Shown: positions 7,439-14,949 of the stretch, in pieces
Layout: each line of letters begins with the position of its first letter
How positions within the stretch are numbered: the stretch's first letter is position 1
Source: Pleomorphomonas diazotrophica
GTDB taxonomy: Bacteria; Pseudomonadota; Alphaproteobacteria; Rhizobiales; Pleomorphomonadaceae
Assembly (NCBI RefSeq): GCF_002844595.1
Contig: NZ_PJNW01000002.1
Span: 62,001 to 126,000 of the forward strand
Length of the DNA stretch: 64,000 bases
Reading direction: 5' to 3'
Made by a program: the position numbers and the translations under genes
Notes under the pieces: model-generated
Database searches by the model: none
The model's input: the letters and a program-made list of their open reading frames with translations, nothing else
What the model was told of the DNA's origin: nothing

Positions 7439-8077
7439 ATGGACAAACCGACAGCACCGCGCGGGCGGCGGACCAAGGACATGCCGAGCGGGCGCGAGGC
7501 GCTGCTGGCCGCGGCCGTTCGGCTGTTCGCGGCGCATGGCTATGACGGCACGGACATTCGCAGCGTGGCGTCGGCCGCCGGCGTCGGCGCCAACCTCGTC
7601 CGGGTGCATTTCGGCGGCAAGGCGGAGCTCTGGACGGCGGCCGCCGAGCGGATTCTGTCGCGCGCCGAGCCGATCATGGAGATGGTGGCGCAGCTCTCGG
7701 GCGATCACGGTCTGAAGGTCGAGGAGCGGCTGGCGATCATCATTCAGAAGACGGCGGACTTCTACCGGGACAACCCGGAGATCCGCGACTTTGCCTTCAG
7801 GTCGATTGCCGACGGCGGCGAGCGGGCCGACTTCATCGCCGAGAAGCTGCTGGCGCCCGCCTATGCCGCGGGGAAGGCCACCTTCGAGGAGGCGATCGCG
7901 GCGGGGCGCATTCGCAGCCGTCATCCGGCGCTGTTCTTCCTCATCCTGACCAGCGCGCTCAGCCAGCCGCACGGCTTTGCCGACACGCTGTCGAAGCTGG
8001 CGCCCGAAATACCGAGGGATGATGCCTATCTCTACCTGTCCATGTCCGTGACGGAGCTGTTCCTGCACGGCATTTAA
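7439..8077 (+). CDS. TetR/AcrR family repressor, probable regulator of the downstream RND pump
   Basis: 212-residue regulator. The N-terminal helix-turn-helix is clear: REALLAAAVRLFAAHGYDGTDIRSVASAAGVGANLVRVHFGGKAELW (residues 20-66 approximately), followed by an all-helical ligand domain. The recognition helix has VGANLVRVHFGGK, typical of AcrR-like regulators. Upstream is the 22-bp palindrome at 7400-7421; downstream a terminator-like hairpin and then the adaptor and pump genes, the usual arrangement for a drug- or solvent-responsive efflux locus. The inducer cannot be read from the sequence. Confidence 0.92.
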   Translation: MDKPTAPRGRRTKDMPSGREALLAAAVRLFAAHGYDGTDIRSVASAAGVGANLVRVHFGGKAELWTAAAERILSRAEPIMEMVAQLSGDHGLKVEERLAIIIQKTADFYRDNPEIRDFAFRSIADGGERADFIAEKLLAPAYAAGKATFEEAIAAGRIRSRHPALFFLILTSALSQPHGFADTLSKLAPEIPRDDAYLYLSMSVTELFLHGI

Positions 8078-8126
8078 CATCTTTGCTGCTTGCAGCGTCA
8101 ACGACTTGTCTCCGGGTGGCCGCGTG

Positions 8127-8156
8127 AGCTCCCCGGCAGGCGGAGCTTTGTTTTTT
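8127..8156 (+). terminator. Rho-independent terminator after the TetR gene
   Basis: AGCTCC and GGAGCT (8127-8132 and 8142-8147) form a stem around a GC-rich loop, followed by a T-rich run to 8156 (TTTGTTTTTT). It lies only 36 bases before the adaptor start, so it ends tetR transcription or partly attenuates read-through into the pump genes. Confidence 0.65.
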
Positions 8157-8191
8157 CGCGGGGCGTCACCCGCAACATGAAAGGTGCGACG

Positions 8192-9274
8192 ATGCGTGGT
8201 TGGTCTTTGGCGGCGAGTGTCGCGACGGCGATGGTGGCCTGCCTGTTGGGTGGATGCGAACAGGACAAGCCGCCGGCGCCGGAGGTTCGTCCCGTCAAGT
8301 CGGTGGTGGTCGGTCAGCGGCCGGCCGGTGAGCCGGTGGCGCTGACCGGGCAGGTGCGGGCGCGCACCGAAATCAACCTGGCCTTCCGCCTGAGCGGGCA
8401 CATGATCGATCGGCTGGTGCGCGTCGGCGACCAGGTGGAGCCGGGCCAGGTGGTCGCCCATCTCGACGATCAGATCCAGAAGAACACGCTGCTCCAGACC
8501 GAGGCACTGCTGTCGGCCGCCCGGGCGCAGCTCGTCGAGGCGCGCAACACCTATGCGCGGCAGAACGGCCTGCTCAGCAAGGGCTTTGCCAGCAACGCCC
8601 AGTTCGATCAGGCTCAGCAGGGGCTGGAATCGGCCGAGGCGCAGGTCGCCTCCGCCGAGGCGCAGGTGAAGAGCGCCGAGGAGCAGCTGAGCTATACCAT
8701 CCTGACCGCCGACGCCGCCGGCACCGTCATCGCCACCGGCGCCGAGGCCGGGGAGGTGGTGGCCGCCGGCCAGCCGGTGGTGCAGATCGCCAGCGACGGC
8801 GGCCGCGACGCGGTGTTCGCGGTGTCCGGCCAGATCATGCGCGCCCTGCCGGCCGATCCGGCCTTCAGCGTCGCCCTCACCGAAGACATGGGTATCGTCG
8901 CCCAGGGCCACATCCGCGAAATCGCCCCGCAAGCCGATCCCGTCACCCGCACCTACACGGTGAAGGTGGCGCTCGACAATCCGCCGGAGGCCATGCAGCT
9001 CGGCTCGACCGTCTCCGGCACCACGCGGCTCGATGCGCCCAAGGGCATGGAAGTGCCGTCGTCGGCCATCGTCTACGGCGGCGCCGCCAGTGCCGTCTGG
9101 GTGGTGGACTCCAAGGAGCTGACCGTCTCGCTGCGCGAGGTGTCCGTCGCCCGCTACGAGCCGGCCAGCGTCATTCTCTCCGGCGGATTGCAGCCGGGCG
9201 AAACCATCGTCACCGCCGGCGTTCAGTCGCTGCATCCGGGGCAGAAGGTACGCCTTCTGGGGAGCTCGTCATGA
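8192..9274 (+). CDS. RND efflux periplasmic adaptor subunit (HlyD/MFP family), lipoprotein
   Basis: About 360 residues. The chosen ATG (8192) follows AGGTG at a good distance; an in-frame ATG at 8177 and longer extensions are possible but add no signal-like sequence. The N-terminus is a lipoprotein signal (MVACLLGGC, lipobox cysteine followed by EQDKPPAP). Then come the barrel/lipoyl half (GQVRARTEINLAFRLSGHM..DRLVRVGDQVEPGQVVAHLDD), a long alpha-hairpin (LLQTEALLSAARAQLVEARNTYARQ..), the second lipoyl half and beta-barrel, as in MexA/AcrA. It would link the inner-membrane pump to an outer-membrane channel, which is not encoded nearby. Its stop overlaps the pump start (ATGA). Confidence 0.93.
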   Translation: MRGWSLAASVATAMVACLLGGCEQDKPPAPEVRPVKSVVVGQRPAGEPVALTGQVRARTEINLAFRLSGHMIDRLVRVGDQVEPGQVVAHLDDQIQKNTLLQTEALLSAARAQLVEARNTYARQNGLLSKGFASNAQFDQAQQGLESAEAQVASAEAQVKSAEEQLSYTILTADAAGTVIATGAEAGEVVAAGQPVVQIASDGGRDAVFAVSGQIMRALPADPAFSVALTEDMGIVAQGHIREIAPQADPVTRTYTVKVALDNPPEAMQLGSTVSGTTRLDAPKGMEVPSSAIVYGGAASAVWVVDSKELTVSLREVSVARYEPASVILSGGLQPGETIVTAGVQSLHPGQKVRLLGSSS

Positions 9275-12200
9275 ACAAGGGCTTCAACCTCTCCACCTGG
9301 GCGATCGGCAACCGGTCGCTGATCCTCTACTTCATGCTGGTGATCTCGCTGGCCGGCGCCTGGTGCTACACCGGCCTCGGGCGCGGCGAGGATCCCTCCT
9401 TCACCATCAAGACCATGGTCGTCGTGGCACAGTGGCCCGGTGCAACCATCGAGGAGACGCTGAAGCAGGTCACCGAGCGCATCGAGCGCAAGCTCCAGGA
9501 GACGCCGCATCTCGACTACGTCAAGAGCTATACCCAGGCCGGTGTGACCACCATTTTCGTGACGCTCCAGGGATCGGCACCCAAGGACGAGGTGCCGGAC
9601 ATCTGGTACCAGGTGCGCAAGAAGGTCGGCGACATCAAGGACACGCTGCCGCAGGGCACCCTCGGCCCCTGGTTCAACGACGAGTTCGGCGACACCTACG
9701 GCATCGTCTACGGCTTCACCTCCGACGGTTTTTCCAGCCGCGAGCTGCGCGACCAAGTGGAGGATATCCGCTCCCGCCTGTTGCAGATCCCCGACGTGTC
9801 GAAGATCGAGATGCTCGGCGTGCAGGACGAGCGGATCTACGTCGAGTTCTCCAGCGATCAGATCGCCGGGCTCGGCCTCGACAAGACCTCGCTGATCGCC
9901 GCGCTGATGGCTCAGAACGCCATCGCCCCGGCCGGCGTGGTGGAGACGTCCGCCGAGAAGATCCTGGTGCGCACCTCCGGCGGCTTCAAGTCGGAGAAGG
10001 ACATCCTGGCCGTCAACTTCGCGGCCAACGGCCGGCTGATCCGCCTCGGCGACATCGCCAAGGTGACGCGCGGGCCGTCCGATCCGCCGCAGCCGCTCTT
10101 CCGCGTCAACGGCAAGGAGGGCATCGGCCTTGCCATTTCCATGCGCGACGGCGGCGACGTGCTGGTGCTCGGCGAGAACATCCGCGCGGCGATGGCTGCC
10201 ATCACGGCCGACCTGCCGGTCGGCATCGAGACGCATGAGGTGGCCGATCAGGCGGCCACCGTCGAGCACGCGGTGGGCGAGTTCACCGAGGCGCTGTGGG
10301 AGGCCATCGGCATCGTTCTCATCGTCAGCGTGGTCAGCCTCGGCTTCCGGGCCGGCTCCATCGTGGCGCTGTCAATCCCGCTGGTGCTCGCCATCGTGTT
10401 CATTGCCATGCAGATCCTCGGCATCGACCTGCAGCGCATCTCGCTCGGCGCGCTGATCATCGCCCTCGGCCTCCTGGTCGACGACGCCATGATCACCATC
10501 GAAAGCATGATCACCCGGCTCGAACGGGGCGAAAGCAAGGAGGCGGCGGCATCCTTCGCCTACCGGTCCACCGCCTATCCGCGCCTTGCCGGCACGCTGG
10601 TGACCATCGCCGGCTTCGTGCCGATCGGCTTTGCCAAGTCGATGGCCGGCGAGTACACCTTCTCGATCTTCGCCGTGGTGGGCATCGCGCTCATCGCCTC
10701 CTGGTTCGTGGCGGCCCTGTTCTCGCCGCTGCTCGGCGTGTGGATCCTGAAGGCGCCGAAGGGCGCGCATCACGAGGCGGGCAACGGGCCGATCCTCCGG
10801 GCCTTCCGCGGCGTCCTCACCGCCGTCATGACCTGGCGCTGGGCGACGATCGGCGTCACGCTCCTCGTGCTCGCCGTCGCCGTCTACGGCATGCGCTTCG
10901 TGCCGGAGCAGTTCTTCCCCTCGTCGGACCGCCCCGAACTGCTGGTCGACCTCAAGCTGCCGCAGAACGCCTCCATCGAGGCCTCGCGGGACATCTCGGC
11001 CCGGATCGACAAGATGCTGGCCGAGGATGACGACGTCGAGCACTTCAGCACCTACGTCGGCCGCGGCGCCGTGCGCTTCTACCTGCCGATGGACCTGCAA
11101 CTGCCCAACGACTTCTTCGCCCAGTCGGTGGTGGTGACCAAGGGCCTCGCCGAGCGCGATCGGGTCAAGGCCAAGGTGGAGCGCGCGCTGACCGAGGACT
11201 TCCCCAACGTCATCGGCCGCGTCTATCCCTTGGAGCTCGGCCCGCCGGTCGGCTGGCCGATCCAGTACCGCGTCAGCGGCCCGTCGGAGGACAAGGTTCG
11301 CGAGATCGCCTTCCGCGTCGCGGCGGCGATGAACGCCGACGGGCGCGTTCAGAAGATCAACTACGACTGGATGGAGCCGGTGCGCACCCTGCAGATCCAC
11401 GTCGATCAGGATCAGGCGCGGCTGCTCGGGCTCAGTTCGCTCCAGGTGTCGCAGGCGATCAACGCCACCGTCTCCGGCGGCACCGTCACCCAGGTGCGCG
11501 ACGACATCTATCTAGTCAACGTCGTCATCCGGGCGAAGGCCGACGAGCGCATGTCGCTGTCGACCATCCGCACCCTGCAAGTGCCGCTTCAGAACGGCAA
11601 GTCGGTGCCGCTCAGCCAGGTTGCTCGGGTCGATTATGGCCTCGAAAGCCCGCTTATGTGGCGGCGCGACCGGCGGCCGACGCTGACCATCGAGGCCGAT
11701 ACGGCGCCGGGCGCCATGCCGGCCTCCGTGGTCGAAGCGCTGAGCGGGCCCATCCAGGACATCTCCGCCAGCCTTCCCCAAGGCTATCGCATCGACGTCG
11801 GCGGCGCCGTCGAGGAAAGCGGCAAGTCGCAGGCCTCGGTGATGGCCGTGGTGCCATTGATGCTGCTTCTCATGGTGACCATCCTGATGGTGCAGCTCCG
11901 CTCGTTCAACGGCGTGTTCATGGTGCTGAGCGTGGCGCCGCTCGGGGTGATCGGCGTGGTGATGGCGCTGTTCGTGGCGCAGAAGCCGCTGGGCTTCGTC
12001 GCCATGCTGGGCATTCTCGCCCTCGTCGGCATGATCGCCCGCAACTCGGTGATCCTGATCGACCAGATCGAGCAGGAAAAGCGGGCGGGTCTCGATCCGT
12101 GGAACGCGGTGATCGAGGCGGCGGTGGTGCGCTTCCGGCCCATCCTGCTCACCGCTTCGGCAGCGATCCTGGGCATGATTCCCATCGCACCGACCATCTT

Positions 12201-12345
12201 CTGGGGGCCGATGGCCTTCGCCATCATCGGCGGCCTCGCGGGGGCCACCGTGCTGACGCTGTTGTTCCTGCCGGCGCTCTATGTGGCCTGGCACCGGATC
12301 CGGCCGGTGCCCGCCATACCCGTCGGGCAGGCGGAAGCCACCTGA
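9271..12345 (+). CDS. RND family efflux transporter permease (AcrB/MexF-like)
   Basis: 1024-residue inner-membrane proton/drug antiporter, normal length for HAE1-type RND pumps. One membrane helix near the N-terminus (SLILYFMLVISLAGAWCYTGL), a large periplasmic porter loop, then helices 2-6 including LALGLLVDDAM with the paired aspartates of the proton relay, a second periplasmic half and helices 7-12 (LALVGMIARNSVILIDQIE, the family signature). Translation is coupled to the adaptor gene by a 4-base overlap. The substrate cannot be deduced. Confidence 0.96.
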   Translation: MNKGFNLSTWAIGNRSLILYFMLVISLAGAWCYTGLGRGEDPSFTIKTMVVVAQWPGATIEETLKQVTERIERKLQETPHLDYVKSYTQAGVTTIFVTLQGSAPKDEVPDIWYQVRKKVGDIKDTLPQGTLGPWFNDEFGDTYGIVYGFTSDGFSSRELRDQVEDIRSRLLQIPDVSKIEMLGVQDERIYVEFSSDQIAGLGLDKTSLIAALMAQNAIAPAGVVETSAEKILVRTSGGFKSEKDILAVNFAANGRLIRLGDIAKVTRGPSDPPQPLFRVNGKEGIGLAISMRDGGDVLVLGENIRAAMAAITADLPVGIETHEVADQAATVEHAVGEFTEALWEAIGIVLIVSVVSLGFRAGSIVALSIPLVLAIVFIAMQILGIDLQRISLGALIIALGLLVDDAMITIESMITRLERGESKEAAASFAYRSTAYPRLAGTLVTIAGFVPIGFAKSMAGEYTFSIFAVVGIALIASWFVAALFSPLLGVWILKAPKGAHHEAGNGPILRAFRGVLTAVMTWRWATIGVTLLVLAVAVYGMRFVPEQFFPSSDRPELLVDLKLPQNASIEASRDISARIDKMLAEDDDVEHFSTYVGRGAVRFYLPMDLQLPNDFFAQSVVVTKGLAERDRVKAKVERALTEDFPNVIGRVYPLELGPPVGWPIQYRVSGPSEDKVREIAFRVAAAMNADGRVQKINYDWMEPVRTLQIHVDQDQARLLGLSSLQVSQAINATVSGGTVTQVRDDIYLVNVVIRAKADERMSLSTIRTLQVPLQNGKSVPLSQVARVDYGLESPLMWRRDRRPTLTIEADTAPGAMPASVVEALSGPIQDISASLPQGYRIDVGGAVEESGKSQASVMAVVPLMLLLMVTILMVQLRSFNGVFMVLSVAPLGVIGVVMALFVAQKPLGFVAMLGILALVGMIARNSVILIDQIEQEKRAGLDPWNAVIEAAVVRFRPILLTASAAILGMIPIAPTIFWGPMAFAIIGGLAGATVLTLLFLPALYVAWHRIRPVPAIPVGQAEAT

Positions 12346-12411
12346 CCAAAGGCGGCTCTCCGGCGAAACGGCCGGGGAGCTGCCTGCAACCTCGCTTGCG
12401 ATGAGACCTTC

Positions 12412-13083
12412 GTGACCTCCGATCCACATCCATCCATCGGCCCGCCTTCGCGGCGCCCGCCGGTCCCTGCTTTCCTGTCGCGGCTTCTGGCGCTGTTGGC
12501 CGGCGCGCTCGCCGCCGATCGCGACAGACACGCCGACCGCTTTAGCGGTCCTGCCTGCTGGCGCCGGATGGTGGCGCTCGGCTCCATGCTGGCGGGGCTC
12601 GCCGGCATTCCCGTGGTGTCCTTCATCGCCTATGGGCTCAATGGCGGCGGCTATTTCCCCGGCATGGCCTCGATCTTCGGCGGCTTTCTGCAGATCATGC
12701 TGATCCTGAAGATCGCCAGCCCCGACATCTACCTCGACTGGCTCATCATGGGCGCCTTCGACGTGTTGATCGGCGCGCTGCTGCTCATCGACCCCGGCCT
12801 TGCCTCGGGCCTGTCGCTCGTGGCCTTCGCCCTGTGCCTTGCGGCGTCCTCGCTCAGCCGCCTCATGATCGGCGTCACCGTCCACGACGCCAGCGCCTTC
12901 ACCTGGGTGGGGGCGAGCGGCCTCGTCGGCCTGTTCCTACTCGGCTGGTTCCTGACGGTGGTGTTTCTGACCAGTGACGGCCGGCTCGATCTTCCCATGG
13001 CGGCCGACCTGGTGCTGAGGGCCGACCTGACGCTGCGCGGGGCGGCCATCGTCGGCTTCGGGCTGTCGCTGCCGCGCGGCTGA
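12412..13083 (+). CDS. HdeD-like (DUF308-type) multi-pass membrane protein, function unknown
   Basis: 223 residues, starting at a GTG at 12412, about 65 bases after the pump gene and perhaps in the same transcript. After a proline-rich cytoplasmic segment there are about five to six hydrophobic helices, for example MVALGSMLAGLAGIPVVSFIAYGL, LIMGAFDVLIGALLLI, GLSLVAFALCLAASSLSRLMIG and GLVGLFLLGWFLTVVFLT. The repeated helix pairs with small residues resemble the HdeD/DUF308 acid-resistance membrane family, but identity is weak. It could be an accessory of the efflux locus. Confidence 0.7.
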   Translation: MTSDPHPSIGPPSRRPPVPAFLSRLLALLAGALAADRDRHADRFSGPACWRRMVALGSMLAGLAGIPVVSFIAYGLNGGGYFPGMASIFGGFLQIMLILKIASPDIYLDWLIMGAFDVLIGALLLIDPGLASGLSLVAFALCLAASSLSRLMIGVTVHDASAFTWVGASGLVGLFLLGWFLTVVFLTSDGRLDLPMAADLVLRADLTLRGAAIVGFGLSLPRG

Positions 13084-13116
13084 TCCCATCGGGCGTTTCT
13101 TCGAGCGTGCTTGCGT

Positions 13117-13156
13117 AAAAAACGACGGGCGGAGCCTGGAACCCCGCCCGTCGCTT
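13117..13156 (-). terminator. Bidirectional terminator between convergent genes
   Basis: CGACGGGCGG (13123-13132) pairs perfectly with CCGCCCGTCG (13144-13153). The TAAAAAA on the left gives a U-run for minus-strand transcription of the 5'-nucleotidase gene, which ends at 13179. Confidence 0.85.
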
Positions 13157-13178
13157 CGATTGATGTGCGGCGCCGAAC

Positions 13179-14813
13179 TTACTTCTTCGGCGGCACGTAG
13201 TCGGCCGGCGTCGCATCGGTGATGCGACCGTCGGTATAGGGCTTGTAGGGGTTGTGGGTGGTCAGGTACTCGGCCACGACCTCTTCGAGGTTCGGGCCGT
13301 AGTCGTAGGCATTGGCCGCCTTCTCGGCGAAGGTCTTGAAGCCGTCGCCGCCGCCGCGGACGTAGTTGTTGGTGACGACGCCATAGGTCTTGGCCGGATC
13401 GAGCGGCACGAATGCGTCGCCGTCCTTGACCTCGACGCTGGTGACGCGGCTGCCGACCGGCTTCGAGCGATCGAAGGTGTATTTCAGGCCCGAGACCTGC
13501 GGGAAGCGGCCGGCGCCCTCGTCGACCTGGCTGACGCCGTTCTCCAGCGCTTCCTTGATGCCGGCACCGTCGATCTGGAAGGTGGCCAGCGTGTTCTGGA
13601 AGGGCAGGACCGTCAGCACCTCGCCCATGGTGACGTCACCGGCGTCGATCGACGCGCGGAGGCCGCCGCCGTTGGCGATGGAAATGGTGACACCCTGGCT
13701 GGCGACGCGCTCGAGCGCCGCGTCGGCGACGAGGTTGCCCATGGAGCATTCGACGGCGCGGCAGGACTTGCGGTCGCCGTCGATGGCCTCGGCGGCCGAA
13801 CCCACCACCTTGGCCTTCAGCTCTTCGAGCGGCTTGCCGAGCTCCTTGACGCGGGCGGCGTAGCCCTCGTCCGGCGTCACCGAGGCGTCGAGCAGGATCG
13901 GCGCGCCCTTGGTGGCGGTGACGACGCCCTGGTCGTTGAAGTTCACTGTAAGGTCGCCGAGATACTTGGAATAGGCGTAGGCGGTGACGATCGGCACGTC
14001 GACGCCCGATGGGTTCTTCACCAGCGTCGGATAGGGGCCGGACGCCTTCTCGTCGGTGGACGACAGGTAGGTGTGGCTGTGGCCGCCGACGATGACGTCG
14101 AGGCCGTCGACCTTGGCGGCGATCTCCTGGTCCTTGACGTAACCGACATGGGTGAGCGCGATGATCTTGTTGACGCCCTCAGCCTCGATCTCCTTCACCG
14201 CCTTCTGGAGATAGGTGACCTCGTCCTCGAAGGTGATGTCCTTGCCGGGCGATGACGTTTCGGACGTGTCGGTCGCCAGCACCGAGACGACGGCCACCTT
14301 CTCGCCGCCGAACTCCTTGATGACGTAACCCTTGTACTTGCCGTCGAGCAGCGAGCCCTTGGCGGCGACGGTGTTGCCGGAGATGATCGGGAACTTCACC
14401 GCGCCGATCAGCTTGTCGAGCTCGGCCGGGCCGTCGTCGAACTCATGGTTGCCGATGGCCATGGCGTCGAAGCCGATGCCGTTCATGAACTCGGCCACCG
14501 GCGCGCTCTTGAAGGTGCTGTAGTAGAGCGAACCCTGGAACTGATCGCCGGCATCGAGCACCAGAAGGTTGGTGGCTTCCAGTTCCTTGCGTTTGGCGTC
14601 GATGGCGCTCTTCACGCGGGCGATGCCGCCGAAGCACTCGCCGGCGTCGCTCTCCTTGGCCGAGCAGGTGGAGTCGAACTTGTTGATCGGCTCGATGCGC
14701 GAGTGAAAATCGTTGATGTGCAGGATGGTGAGCTGGAAGTCGGCCAGTGCCGTGCCGGCCGAAAGCGCCAGTGCGCCCGCCGCGAGAATGCCGACGGCAA
14801 GTCTATTCGTCAT
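13179..14813 (-). CDS. Periplasmic bifunctional metallophosphatase/5'-nucleotidase (UshA-like)
   Basis: 544 residues. A Sec signal (LAVGILAAGALALSAGTALA) is followed by the dimetal phosphoesterase motifs LTILHINDFHSR, LDAGDQFQG, IGNHEFD, ALTHVG and VGGHSHTY, then the C-terminal 5'-nucleotidase domain with NGGGLRASIDAG and the substrate-stacking region. It hydrolyses extracellular nucleotides to nucleosides plus phosphate, which would supply purines to the kind of importer at the left end of the window. Two cysteine pairs (STCSAKESDAGEC and SCRAVEC) probably form disulfides. The start ATG is at 14811-14813, just before the signal peptide. Confidence 0.94.
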   Translation of the reverse strand: MTNRLAVGILAAGALALSAGTALADFQLTILHINDFHSRIEPINKFDSTCSAKESDAGECFGGIARVKSAIDAKRKELEATNLLVLDAGDQFQGSLYYSTFKSAPVAEFMNGIGFDAMAIGNHEFDDGPAELDKLIGAVKFPIISGNTVAAKGSLLDGKYKGYVIKEFGGEKVAVVSVLATDTSETSSPGKDITFEDEVTYLQKAVKEIEAEGVNKIIALTHVGYVKDQEIAAKVDGLDVIVGGHSHTYLSSTDEKASGPYPTLVKNPSGVDVPIVTAYAYSKYLGDLTVNFNDQGVVTATKGAPILLDASVTPDEGYAARVKELGKPLEELKAKVVGSAAEAIDGDRKSCRAVECSMGNLVADAALERVASQGVTISIANGGGLRASIDAGDVTMGEVLTVLPFQNTLATFQIDGAGIKEALENGVSQVDEGAGRFPQVSGLKYTFDRSKPVGSRVTSVEVKDGDAFVPLDPAKTYGVVTNNYVRGGGDGFKTFAEKAANAYDYGPNLEEVVAEYLTTHNPYKPYTDGRITDATPADYVPPKK

Positions 14814-14949
14814 GCTTCTGTCTCCCCATTCACAAGCTGCCCATGGTCTGAGCCGCCTAAGCAATCTTGGCGTGTTCGGACGCCCGGCTTCAAGCGTTAA
14901 TGCGCAGTTTTGCACGGTGAGGACAGGCTTTTATGACGATTGAGGCCAG

